Origin: Lineus longissimus
Taxonomy: Eukaryota > Nemertea > Pilidiophora > Heteronemertea > Lineidae
Assembly: GCF_910592395.1 (NCBI RefSeq)
Contig: NC_088311.1
Span: 17,424,501 to 17,488,500 of the forward strand
Direction of reading: 5' to 3'
Length of the DNA stretch: 64,000 bases
The number at the start of each line of letters is the position of its first letter. The stretch's first letter is position 1. A program made the position numbers and the translations under genes. Below are positions 35,102 through 47,499 of the stretch, in pieces. The notes under the pieces are model-generated. The model searched no databases and was not told the DNA's origin. It was given only the letters and a program-made list of their open reading frames with translations.

Positions 35102-38100
35102 ATGATGAAATTTCTGCTGGCTCTTGCCGGCCTGATGGCCCTGGCTTTTGCAGAACCGACCGTCTATTTCGAAGAATCGTTTGCAAGTGAGTATTTCCCT
35201 ATTTAAACACTAAAACGCCCGATTTACACCGTTTAGAAGTGACCATACCAAACTCCAAAATCTCCATTTTTCTTGCAAAATTCCTGGTTTCCCTTCTGAA
35301 AATCAACCCATCTCCAAAGCCGGCGAGTTGAATTCATGTTATTACGCTCTATATTTATAATTGATTGTATCAGGTAGGATCATCAAAGCCTTATGTACCT
35401 GATGAGTGATATGGTTGTCCATCAAACATTGTAATTTTGGTGCTAAAGCTGTTATAAGGTTGGCTGTGATAATGATCATTCTCATGTAGGCTTATAAAGC
35501 TAACCAAAGGCAAAGCAACACATGTGCAGGCATGTCAAGTCATGAAGTCAAACAAGATAGGACAACAGATTGCACTTCCCAGTTTCAATAAGACCTTTAC
35601 CTCCAAAAGGCAGCTGGCATTTGATCGGTCAGATTTTAGATGTATAGGCGATAGACGCAGAAAATTTATTCTGAACCTCTCCTTTCCACCAGAGATTCAG
35701 ATAGGCCTGTTGTAATAGGTCAACGCCCACGTCTTCCCAGCCATTCTTCTGAATTCAGATTCTCACGCAGATTTAATTTGTAATTGAATGTTGATGTATA
35801 ATTTAATATAAATAGCTAGGCCTACTGTAAATGCGCAGAAATGTTTTCTGGAGTAACTTCACAGTTAACTGCCATTTGATTTCCCAAAAAAGATCCTCTC
35901 AACCTCAGTTTGAACTTTGAATTGACGAAGTAAAGAAGCATTCGTCATTGGAGCAAACATGTAGATGACAGCAGCATGTAGTGTGGCACGTCAAACCTAT
36001 TTCAATGGTCTAGTGATAGTGTCTTAAGTGAGTCCTTCAGTGGGGCAGTTTTTCCACTTTAATTTGAAAAGTGACTCCGACTGTGAAAAATCAAAAAAAC
36101 GTTGGAACAAAATAGACAGATTTTATCATACAGTGTCATAACAGTCAACACCAACCGTTGAAACTCACACTCAAGGCAAGCTTGTGATATTGATGAGTTT
36201 CTGTAAAACTTCACTGGTGCCAGACAACTATATTTGTAATCTTTCAGTGTTAAGACTGTCATCACTCTCAATGGGGCATCAGGTCTCAGTCAGTCTAACC
36301 ATGGTAGTTCAACCCTCATCACTTGAAGGTTACTCCTGATGTCCTCATGATCATGTCATTGATTTGCCCCGAAAACAGGTGCATTACCATACCAGACTTT
36401 CTAAAATAATTGTTAAACTACATGTACTTGCTTGCAACAACATGTAAGGTTACAAATACAGGTATTATGTAACAAGTCCATAGTAAATGATTTATCAATC
36501 AATGCCATAATTTACTATGCTGCAAGCAAAATATATTTGGTGAGATATTGATTTTCTACCTATTTATGAAATGGTATGCTCAGTGCATTGTGTGCCCCTC
36601 GCCTGCCTTGAGGTAAAGTCGATGCTGCCCAAGTGTTTGCCTTATGCCAAATGCTGGAAAATGATCCTGGACCCCCCCCCCCCCCCATAAACTATTGGTT
36701 CAGTCCAATGATCCATCTTTTAAATTGTTGCAGGAAATTTGCTCCAAATTTATATAAGGAGTCGTTTTTCACTCAATCTTTTTGTTTATTTTCAGGTGGT
36801 TGGAATGAACGTTGGGTGGAGTCTACACACAGATCAGACCAAGGAAAATGGGAATGGACTGCCGGCAAATTCTATGGTGATGCCGATCTAGATAAGGGTA
36901 CGTTTATGCTCCATTTGAGTAACATTTTGGTGTAATTATTTCCTTTTTGAATGAAATAGGATCAATATATTTCAAATTCCTCCAGTCAAAATATCATTGT
37001 CCTTCTGAATCTGAAATTTCTCTGGAAAGTACAGTAGAACCTCTCTATAAAAGGACACCCGCGGGACTGACAAGCGCTATCCTTAATAGAGAGGTGTCCT
37101 GTTTAGAGAGGTCAAATTGAATGGAAACAACCAATTTGGTACCAAAACTAGTGTCCTTAATAGCGAGGTTGTCCTTAATAGAGAGATGTCTGCTAATGGG
37201 AGGTTCCACTGTAATGGAAGTTATAGCCTAATTTCATTAAATTGATGCATGTAACCATGTTAAAATTTTTGAGAAGTTTCCAGTTAATGTGACATTCCAT
37301 GGTCGACATGCTGGGACCAGCAGTCTTGCAGTCTTTATTGTCATCCTTGACTGATTGGATCAGCTGCAAAAGTGTACTTTATAGAGATCCGCCCTATTGT
37401 GACCACTGATTGTTTACTCAGATCGCCTCAGCTTGACTGGATTTAACAATGCAAATATTTCTGAACAATTTACTCGGTGATTACCCATGATCACCTGTGT
37501 TGTTAAGGCATGCCTGATCAGGTCGACTTTATAGGCTATTAAAAGGACAAGTGTGGCAACACAGCCATAGATACATGAAGTATTGTAATTACTCTAAAAT
37601 CTCAAATACAAAGTCAAGGTCAGAGGTTCCCCCCTCCGTTCATTACAATGGTTTCGAATGGGGATAGGCCAATAAGTCGGGTATTATTCTTTTATCAATG
37701 GCATGGGCCAATGGAGTCACATGTGCTATAATCTCGCTCTGATCTTGGCTGACATTGACAGTGAAACGAAATCAACATCACTGGTTATAGTAGGCCCATT
37801 TCTTCTAATAAAAGAGACCCGGCCTATTACTTAGATTGACAGTCAAGATCAGCGTCATTGGCTGAGAGAACAATGCGAAAACTTGACGATCCCTCCTCTA
37901 TTGTAATGAATGGGGGCGAAGCCTCAGACCTTGTATTGGAGGATTTAGAGTATATTAAATTCATTCGTTGTTACCAGTGAAGGCATTGAGACCAGTGTTT
38001 GCTAACTGTCCACCTACATGGGATACTTGCTTACAAGTCAAGAGACCACAGCTTCTTAATCTAGTCTCATCGGACAGATCCTCGTAATATTCATGCATTG

Positions 38101-41100
38101 TGTGTGAAGAGCCAGGAATTCTGGCCCCTTGAAAGCCACGCCAGTTCATCCAGACATGCTCAACGGGAACAGACCCGGGCCCTTATGCCAGGTAGCCAGC
38201 ATTGTTTAACTACTAAACTAGACAGGGCTGAATATGCTTCTTCAAGATATCCTCCCTCGAAATGTTTCAAAGTTCCATTTCTGATCATGTCCTCTTCTTG
38301 CAGGTATCCAGACCAGCCAGGATGCCCGTTTTTATGGAATCTCAGCCAAGTTTGAAGAGGCTTTCAGCAATGAAGGCAAGACTCTTATCATCCAGTTCAC
38401 AGTCAAACATGAACAGAACATTGACTGTGGTGGTGGCTATGCTAAAATCTTCTCCAGTTCTCTGGACCAGAAGGACATGCATGGTGACACTCCTTACCAA
38501 ATTATGTTTGGTGAGTATCAAATGATCCTTGATTTCAGCTTGGCAAGTTTCGAGATCTGTAAGGTTCTTCATGTTGTTGGATTCCTGTGGTGTTAATGAC
38601 CCAGGGTATGTGCAATACACAAACTTCACAGCATGCAGCGTACTTCACTACTACTGTGAATTACAGTAAAATGTCTTGTGTGCATTGCAAAAGTATTTAC
38701 AATTTGCATTGTGAACAATTGAGTAAAAAAAGGTTTCTAAAAAAACTGAAAAATTACCATTGATGTTTGTATTGTTTGTAAAACTGTCATTTCTTGTAAT
38801 TTCAGGTCCTGATATCTGTGGGCCTGGCACAAAGAAAGTCCATGTTATCTTCCAATATAAGGGCAAGAATTTGCTCACCAAAAAAGATATTAGGTGTAAG
38901 GTGGGTATTGTACAAAGCGTGGTTTCCTCTCCTTGCTGCAAATATCGCAAGAATGACAAATCACTTGCAACATCATAACCATTAGTGCTTGAAGAACAAT
39001 GTGATACTGCTCATAGATGATAAAATACTAGTGGCTGCTGCTGCTGAGGAATTGTCATAAGTACCGAGCGAGGCAAAAGGAGCCTTATGCTGTGTGGGTC
39101 ACCCGCTAAGTATTCAACTTGCCAACTTGCAAATGCGCAAACCAGGAAAGACGAATTCTTACACCTGACGCGTTGGCAAATACGTCCAAATGATCTTCCA
39201 CTTGCAGCAACCAATTTTAAATTTCTGTCAATTGTCCCTTGTGGAACACCTAAGATGAAATCACTGGTGATGCCAAATTGTTTTGTTTTCATTTCCCAGA
39301 CGTCTCTATGTTTGAATTCAAATTGAATTCTCAATTTTCTTTTCAGGATGATGAATTCACCCATCTATACACCCTTATCCTTAGGTCTGATAATACTTAT
39401 GAAGTTAAAATAGATAATGCTAAAGTTGAATCAGGAGAGTTAGAAGCAGACTGGGAATTCTTGCCAGCAAAGACAATTAAGGTGGGTAGTGAAGATCTTG
39501 GTTTGAGATTCAGGCCTGAATGATATGTTGTTGTGGTGTCAGGCATAGAAGGGCCTTTCTACTATCTCTTACCTTTAGCTGCAGTGCTGACACTGTAAAC
39601 AGTGAAATGTTTGCAGAGCTAAAAGTTGGCGAATTTCCTCATTATCAATTGAAGGTAGACGTCATATCGCTTTTGTTACTGTCGAAATGGTCGCACTTTT
39701 AAAATGCGTGTTCGTGTGCATTCATGAAAAATAAACGCTTATATAAATCTCACAGTTTACAGTATTATGTCACATGACTGCATTCTTTTGGTTTGACTTG
39801 AGACCTTAGAATCTGGTGTGGAGGAGAATGTTAATCTCGTACCAGGATATTTTCTGTGTGTTCCAACTTAAATATCCTTTTGTCCCCCCAATGAACTAAG
39901 CATGTAATTTCTAACCTTCTTAACTTCAGGATCCCAATGCCAAAAAGCCAGCTGATTGGGATGATAGGGAGACTATTCCCGACCCAGAAGACAAGAAACC
40001 CGATGACTTTGACAAGCCAGAGCACATCCCCGACCCAGATGCCAAGAAGCCCGATGACTGGGACGATGAGATGGATGGAGAATGGGAACCACCACAGATT
40101 GATAACCCAGAATACAAGGTGAGTAGAGATCCTTCCCACTGGGATGGTCGCCTGGATATCTAGTGCAAGGGGATGTTCAGTAGATCTCGGCACTAGGTAA
40201 AGGCATTGTCGAAACTTCCACCCAGAAAACTGGGCTTGCGAATTGCCCCAAACGACGGACCGTAAGGAGGCTCATGAAAATGATCTATAGCACACGGTAC
40301 TTGTGGAGGCTGTTAAGTGGCTGCCAAAGAGTGACATATTCATTGGATGTCTAGTCTACTCCTGTAAAGTGAAATTTCTTTTCAGTAGCGGGCTAAAATG
40401 GAAAATAGGGAGCAATTTAAGCAGGGGTGTGAAATATCCCATTTTTAGACTTATTGCGTTTAAACACGACAGAAAACTGAAAGTTCTCATCCTCATCACT
40501 CTGTAGGACCTTGAATTTTCAAATGAAATATTTTGTTTTCAGGGCGAATGGAAGGCCAAGCAAATCCCCAACCCAGAATATAAAGGAAAATGGGTACATC
40601 CTGAAATCGACAACCCAGAATATTCACAAGACACAGAATTATACAAATACACCGATATTGGTGCTCTTGGTTTCGATTTATGGCAGGTGAAATCTGGAAC
40701 GATATTCGATAACATCCTCATCACCGATGATGAGGCACATGCCGAGCAGGTTGGCAATGACACCTGGGGAAAGACTAAGGTTAGTAGCTTTGATGCTCGC
40801 TTGAGGGCAGCACCTGATGAATGTTTTGTCAGCGCCCATGATCTTTATTTTAGACATTGAGATATAGAATGCCTTTCTGAATTTCTTCAGTCACCGTTGG
40901 AGGCAAAACAATTCTGAAAAAAACCCATCTCTGGTGGTTCTTGTGCATCCGTGTAAGTGTCTGAGCTAGTAGTTCTGATGAGTAACATCAAGTATGGATT
41001 AATCTATACTTAGTACCATTGCTATTATGTGACCAAACATGCTTTAGTTTGTCCTATTTTGATGTAATCAGAGGATTCAGAGGTTGGGCTTCATTGCATC

Positions 41101-41471
41101 CAAGTTTGCATAGATTTGGGTATGATTCGACTCTTAAGAAATGGAAGTGTAGCATGTTATTCTTGTCTGGCGAGAAGTCATTTAAGGAAGCCCTGATGAA
41201 ACCAAACTGGAAGAGGGTCAAAGGAAGGGGGTGGATATGTTGCCATGGTAACATTTTGTTCTTTGTTTTCCAGGATGGTGAGAAGAAAATGAAGGAGGCC
41301 ATCGATGAAGCCGAACGTAAGAAACAAGAAGAGGAGGCTAAGAAAGACAAGGAGGATGACAAGGATGAAGATAAGGACGAGGATGAAAAGAAGGATGATG
41401 ATGAGGCAATGAAGGAGGAGGAAGATAAGAAGGAAGAAGAAAAGAAAGAGGAGACTCACGACGAGTTATAG
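35102..41471 (+). CDS. CALR: Calreticulin, complete
   Basis: ER-luminal Ca2+-binding lectin chaperone that folds monoglucosylated glycoproteins and buffers Ca2+. Exons: 35102-35186, 36796-36897, 38304-38510, 38806-38900, 39347-39481, 39930-40118, 40543-40779, 41274-41471 (TAG). They total 1248 nt, giving 415 aa, against 417 in human. The signal peptide [17 protein letters not shown] ends before [10 protein letters not shown]. The N domain keeps [14 protein letters not shown] and [14 protein letters not shown], with the paired cysteines. The P domain has three IPDPxAKKPxDWD-type repeats and three [13 protein letters not shown]-type repeats. The C domain ends in a long Glu/Asp/Lys run and THDEL, the KDEL-receptor retrieval signal. 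GNDTWG is a possible N-glycosylation site. The start chosen is the first of two adjacent ATGs. One intron uses a weaker donor, gttagt. The gene is divergent from the C19orf44-like gene. Confidence 0.98.
37030..37213 (+). mobile_element. Pogo-like MITE, copy 10
   Basis: Starts tacagtagaacctctctata, ends ggaggttccactgta. It lies in a calreticulin intron. Confidence 0.85.
37591..37951 (-). mobile_element. MITE with CTCTAAAATCTCGAATAC ends, copy 2
   Basis: Same family as 12430, inverted and about 40 bp longer: actctaaaatctcaaatac at the left, ggaggatttagagta at the right. It lies in a calreticulin intron. Confidence 0.8.
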
Positions 41472-41519
41472 AAAGAAGCAGAGTTGTGATTTGAACACTT
41501 GGACACCACATAATGTTGA

Positions 41520-41525
41520 AATAAA
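41520..41525 (+). terminator. Polyadenylation signal of calreticulin
   Basis: AATAAA lies about 50 bp after the calreticulin stop codon and is the nearest canonical signal. A GU-rich stretch (gatttgtgcaatgtattcgtagtg) follows about 20-25 bp later, as expected for a cleavage site. A longer 3' UTR remains possible. Confidence 0.6.
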
Positions 41526-41545
41526 TATGTCATCCTAGCTTGGGC

Positions 41546-44500
41546 CAAGTGATTTGTGCAATGTATTCGTAGTGCTGCGAGTCTGGTTTTTGGGAGGAAA
41601 AGGACCAGAATGGCGGGCACACATTTCCCTCACCTGTAGTCTGGTCGGAATCGGGCGTACCTGCGAGGTATACGGCCGATTCCTCAAACTTTGGGCAATA
41701 TTTTAGTTTTATATGTTTTGTATAGGTTTTTGGTCCAAGCTTGGAGTGAAATGCGTTCATAGATTTCATAGGTATGCCTTCAGTAATGGTTTTCCCCTTC
41801 CCTGGATGGAACAACTGTAACAACTCTTTTTCATTGAATTTAGCATCTGAGAACTGGACAAGCTGTGTCACATTACTATTACATTACTATTAGATGGTCT
41901 TGTTATGATCTCGTGTTGTTTTTCAAAAATCTGCCAATTTCATCTTGAAAATTCTATCATTTGAAATTCATGTAAACAGGTTGACTGCAACTATAATAAG
42001 ATTATACTGTCAATATTGTACTTAAATTTGACTTGATTCAGTTCCCAGGTGCCAATTTCAGTGAAATTCCACTCCTTTTGATAGTGTACAAGAGCAAGAT
42101 CATAAAAATTGCAAATGGTGCCACTGTAAGATACTGAAGTTATACCGATGGAGTTACAACCCTGTCTTGTTCATTTGATGTCTGGAGAGAGGATTACCTG
42201 TTACTCAGGTTATGACAATGTTCGTTCAGTCATCATCCTCCACCTACAAAGTGCATCGATCCCAGTTGATGCACTTTGTGGGAGGGATCAGTGTCATCAA
42301 AGCTGTATCTCATTGGCAAAACTTGGTGAAGGATAAGATACAGCTATATGAATTATCAAGTATAGATTAGATTCTTTAATCTATACTTGATATCATTAGA
42401 ATAAGGTGTTTGACACTGGCGAAAGGCATTCATGAAAAAAATTTGAAAAGATTTTTTATTTTCTAAGTTGATCTATTTGTTGTAATCCTTCATATCATTG
42501 GAGTAAACTTTTCAAAGTGATTGGCGGTGAAATGAACAGCTTTTGCAGAATATTCTTGTCAGCAGGTGCCTTTTGTCCATCCTGTCCTTAGTTGAATGTC
42601 ATCGAGCTAGGCAGCTTAGGACTTAGATTGATATATATATATGTAATACATGTTGTTAGAGGTTTTGGCCTAAGCTGATGTATTGGGACCAAAATGGTAA
42701 TGGATTAGCTTAATACATGTTCTGGACTCTTCAAATTCAACGTTGAGTTGTTTTCGAAGGTCTCCCCTGGTTGTTTGTTGATGTATTTGTACATGGGTTT
42801 CTCGATTCTATGTGGTGTTTGTGTCCGGTATGTTGGTAGACCTGACCCTATCTAACTTTATGTGGCGTCCAAGTGTTGTACCTCTGTCAGATCACGCGAT
42901 ACAGAACAAAATATCCTTGTGGGAAATCTTCGGTGCCGGCAAACCATCGGAAGTTCTTTCTTGCTTTTTGCTGAGGAGTTGCTATTCCTTGGAAAGCCCT
43001 GCCTGTCATCTGGATGGTCTGCACCTAAGCTTGTTGCTCAGAGGTTTATCCACTGCGGTCTCCAAAATAAAATACCAATGCACCAAATGGTTTCTCCACA
43101 CACCCTCTCATTGACAGTACCCTCTGATGTATCGTCTGGTCTGGGCAGGTGGGTCTACATTTCAAGATCTATGACTTACTTCATTATTCTCACAGTATTC
43201 CACCACGTCCCTGTACAGATCCAATGCACAGCTGTACATAGTATAAATACATGAAGCGTCGTCTTACATGTATAACACTTCTAGATTGTAATAGGTACAT
43301 GTGTTTGGCAAATTTGACAAGTTGGATTCATGATTTCTGCTTAGTATTGCTCTTTAATTCAATTTGAAAGTTCGGCTGTACATATATATTGTAGGCTTGA
43401 AGTTCTTCCACTAGGCTATGAGCCTCCTTAAAAGTATTATTTGAGAATGCAGTTAGAGAATATCATCACGTGAGAAATTCTTGGCCGTCAGACCAGAGCT
43501 ATTGATCATTGCCAACAGTTCATGGATCCATTGTCAAACTTTTCATCTTTTACTTGGCGTACCTTACTTTGGTGTTCTCATCATGGTTTAAAAAAAGCTT
43601 GTACCAGTCAAACAGTGCATCTGTTTTTTGCCCGTTGTGCACTTTTCTCTCCAGTGAATGTCAATCTTATTATGCCCTGCTTGTTGCAAAAATCAGAACA
43701 TACATGGTTTGGGTTATAAAAATTGTGTTTCGGTGCAGAGAAATTGTATGACAGGCAGAATTTAGGATGAATGATAATTTGATTGGACAAGCCTTGAATG
43801 ATCGTTGTCATTATCATACTCTTTCCTCTGTCTCCAGTTTTGTCATTCTAGATAAGGCTGCTTACTCATCTAGGGCAACCTTGCAGTCCAAATGGTAACT
43901 GAGCATGTTTTTTGTAAAATTTAGCCATTTTAATTTATGCATCATAAAAAAACTACTATGTGCAAGGCTGAGATTACCATCAAGATTTCAAGTAATAAAA
44001 TTTATTAAATTTTACATTGAGACTTGTTAATTTATTTGGAGAAGTCCTTTCTACAGTGTTCATACAAGTATGCACACATATATGTGTGTTGTCATAAGAT
44101 TCCTGTGATTAGGCACCAATGATGGCATTGCCATATGACGACAGCACAAATCTGTCATTGGATGTCACACCCAGCTTCTGCATCCCGATTTGGCATTTTC
44201 TGTCATGAAAACAGCGTCAATTGGCTGATCACCCAGCCCTGCTCTATTCGCCAGGTGTGGCAGTCCATAGGAAGACTCCGTTTGGGATGCCGACCTGACT
44301 GCCCGAGGAGTTTGTCTTTTATCGGGACTTGACATCTTTCTTTGATGGCGTAACAAAGTGAAGAAACTGATGGAGACAAACATGTCACTTCCAGATGGGG
44401 AAAGGCGGGTGACATTGTTTGGGAGTATTTGTCCTCAATAGATAAGTCAAGGAAATCACGTAGAGAGAAAATCCTGTAAGAGTTAATTGACAGGAATCGA

Positions 44501-44950
44501 ATGTCTTGTTCGAAGCCTTGTGCCATGGAGCTTTCGCATAGTGATGCATCATTCCAAGTCCTATATGAAGAAACTCATTTTATGATTCAGGTTTTCTGAC
44601 CTGCAGCTGCACAGAAACAATAGAAATTTAAAGTATGCCAATGGCTTTCCAAGCCACATCATTTCGAACAGATAAAATATCAGAGGTGGGTTTCATCTTC
44701 AAAAACTGAATCCAAAGGAGTTAAGGGCTAAAAATAACTGAAATGCCACCCCATTCAAACTTGGCTGATGCAATATCGCTGTTTCTTCTGTCTTGAAAAG
44801 AAGGATAAGGGATCTGCGTATCGGTGAACGGTCAGGATCATGCGCTAAAAACAGGCCGTTTTAACCTCTGAGAAGTACGCTCTGTGATGCACCGATAAAA
44901 ACTACTTCGTTGACTGATGATTCGCATGCGGACTGCCTATATTGAGACCC
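41546..44950. other. Intergenic, no gene recognised
   Basis: 3.4 kb after calreticulin without a recognisable coding frame apart from chance ORFs (the longest, 42812-43254, overlap in two frames and match nothing I know). It contains the inverted-repeat cluster at 42240-42395. Confidence 0.55.
42240..42395. repeat. Cluster of inverted repeats
   Basis: Two hairpins are nested in a third inverted pair: aaagtgcatc/gatgcacttt around 42249-42280, tcaagtatagatta/taatctatacttga around 42357-42391, and agctgtatctcat/aagatacagct bracketing the region between. Perhaps the relic of a fold-back element. Confidence 0.75.
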
Positions 44951-44999
44951 ACGCCGCCCTCTTGAAAATGGCTGCCATGTAATGGTCTTAATGAACAAA

Positions 45000-47140
45000 T
45001 GTAAATTGGCCAACCCCTTTCACTCGGGTGAACACACACACCTAAAGAAAGGTCCCCACATCTTGACCCTCAAGCCTTGGATCCACTCCGCTGACCCGGA
45101 CTCCGTTCATCTTGACCCTCAAGCCTTGGATCGTGCACTCCGCCGACCCGGACTCCGTTACACCAACGTATGAGGGGAGGTAGAATTTGTAGACGTAGGT
45201 TGAGCTGCTGCCTAGTCCAAAGGTTTCGCCACCGGCAGCAGATGCAGACAAAGACACCGATGTGGTCGCACAACTATCAAAGAAGAGATCACGAACGGAC
45301 CTGTCTGAACAGCCTACTCAGACCAAAAGCAAGAGCAAGCACCCCGTCAGGGAAGACGCTTTACCACTTTGGAAGCAGGCAAGAAACAGCCTCTAGGCCT
45401 TTGCGAAAGCCTCCTCAAGGGCCCACAGCTTAAGGCAGTTAGCGGAGGAGGACATCCACCCGCCTGGTCGCTGGGCCTCGACCGCCCGCCACCATTCCTC
45501 GTTCCAGTCTCTACAAGGATAGTGGACTCCAAAAGAGAACACGCAGTGAGCCTTCTCCGTATTCATGCCGACGAACTCACTGAAAAAGCCACCATGGACG
45601 CCTCCAGGGGAGACGCACTTGTCCGCACCATTAGAACTATGGTGAGGACGTTGATGGCTTCAACCTGGCCATCACACTCTTGAACTCCCTCATCGCATCA
45701 GATAAGGCTGAAGTTAGAGAAGTAATTCAACGCAGGATGACGTCCCAAACGCGCCTCACTAATGACCAAATCGCCGCATGTCTGGCCTCACACCAGATCC
45801 CCAAGTCGGTTTTCAAGACAGGCCGGTACGCAGAGATCACACCAACCAGGGGACTGGCCGTCAGCTCCAAGCTACACCAGCTACAGGCAGGAGCACCAAC
45901 AGACACCAAAGGAGATCACGATCACCACACCGCGGGCAGCAAACACAACCAAGACAGCGCCAGACGGCACAACCACGCCCCAGGCAAAGACCAACCTCCC
46001 CTCGACCCAACAGACCGGCGGGACGCAGGGACTCTCAGCTTCAGCTATCCTCCCACGAAGAAGCATTCATCAAGGCCTTCCGGGAGTGAAAATCCATACC
46101 CAACTTTCACTTATAAATGTAAATAATAACAGTGATACATTAAATATCAAGGGAACATCCACCCTACAAGTTCATCCTAGTATGTTATTAATTTGTCAGA
46201 CATCCCTCTCACTCCAGCTCATGACAAACTCCTGAGCAAAGGTCTAAATATTTGCCCAACACCGGGCGAACCTGACTTCGGACAACTCTTTAAGGTCAGT
46301 CTCCGACGCAGGGCATTTTCTACGAAAATGACCCTGATTTAGGACAAGCCCCAAACCTGGATGACAACACTCTGAAACGCAAGTTCAAACTACCATCCAA
46401 ATGGAAACCCCAGGCCCCCCGGATCTAGAGGCTTTCATTAGAACCAATGAATATCACTTCGACCGGATCCCTCTCCATTTACCCTCTTCCAACAACCTAA
46501 TGGTCGCTGAAAGGGAAGCATTGACCCAACTCAAGGCAATGCCTCAGATTGTTATCAAACCCGCAGACAAAGGCTCTGCAGTAGTAGTCAGAACAGAAAA
46601 GATTACATTTTGGAAGCTGAACGCCAACTGTCAAACCGGACACACTACCGTCCTACGACAGAGAATCTCACCAATACTCATGCGGACAATGTCACAACCT
46701 TCCTCAAAGACATGCTGCAAACAGGAGAAATCTCACAGAAAATGTTTGATTACCTAGCCCCCGTGGAACCCAAAACACCCGAATTCTACCTATTGCCTAA
46801 AATCCACAAAGGGACCCTTCCACTACCAGGTAGACCCATCATGCCGGCCAATGACTGCCCGACAGAACGCATCTCGCAGCCAGCCGACCACTTTCTTCAA
46901 CCATTGGCCAAAACAACCAAATCATCCATCAAGGACACCACCCATTTTCTACAAACTATCACAGCCTTGGGACAAATCCCAGCTGGGACGCTTTAGGTCA
47001 CTCTTGATGTCACATCTCTCTACACCAACATCCCAATATGGGAAGGCAAAAGAGTCGTTAGGACTCAACATCAAGGACAGCACGTCCTGGTAACCACGCC
47101 CATACTCTTCTCGCGTTTCTATCATATGAGGGGAGGTAGC
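45000..47140 (+). pseudogene. Second Penelope-like element, frameshifted and truncated
   Basis: Pieces in three frames follow Penelope-like order. An N-terminal segment contains LTNDQIAACLASHQIPKS (from 45740); then IPLTPAHDKLLSKGLN and ICPTPGEPDFGQL (about 46200-46290); DLEAFIRTNEYHFDRIPL; VIKPADKGSAVVV (about 46550-46590); EFYLLPKIHKGTLPLPGRPI (about 46780-46840); and VTLDVTSLYTNIP after an in-frame stop at about 46996, which holds the motif A aspartate of the reverse transcriptase. The coding similarity ends there; the YxDD motif and endonuclease are missing. The motif tatgaggggaggtag occurs near 45168 and again near 47127, perhaps the edges of a partial long-terminal-repeat arrangement. 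Confidence 0.8.
45059..45159 (+). repeat. Two tandem copies (about 50 bp) at the 5' side of the second Penelope element
   Basis: The unit beginning catcttgaccctcaagcctt and ending gacccggactccgtt occurs twice in a row. The second copy has a four-base insertion (gtgc). The array lies just before the tatgaggggaggtag motif. Confidence 0.85.
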
Positions 47141-47499
47141 GGACGGAGTAACTCTGATGGTTCAGAATGGGTCCCCATGGCAACTGGACATTAAGAGGTG
47201 CAACAACCCTCGCCCTCTAGAATGACAGCCAAGTTTGAGGCTCAATATGAGACGAATGAGAGTCTGTGAGATAAGACTAAAGCCATGGTCCCTTGTACCA
47301 GAGTGTCTATGCCAGGGCAAGTAAAAGATCCAACAATAGGTTTCAGTCGCTCAAAGCCCTTCACATTATTACCCCTAGCTGTTGGCCTGTACATTTATGA
47401 TTCATGATCTCCTCTCTGGGATGAGTGTTTTATATCTAGCTCCGAGCTGACATTCATAGTTCGCCACTTGTTGACCCTTGGACATGTTCTTACAATTTT

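Noticed and set aside
36669-36690. Poly-C tract in a calreticulin intron
   Set aside because: A simple homopolymer with no wider structure.
42812-43254. Two overlapping frames of 100-130 aa
   Set aside because: Neither resembles a known protein, they overlap in different frames and lack exon signals.
45680-46235. Independent protein gene of 148-157 aa
   Set aside because: The frames are parts of the decayed Penelope-like element; flanking segments continue its RT in other frames.
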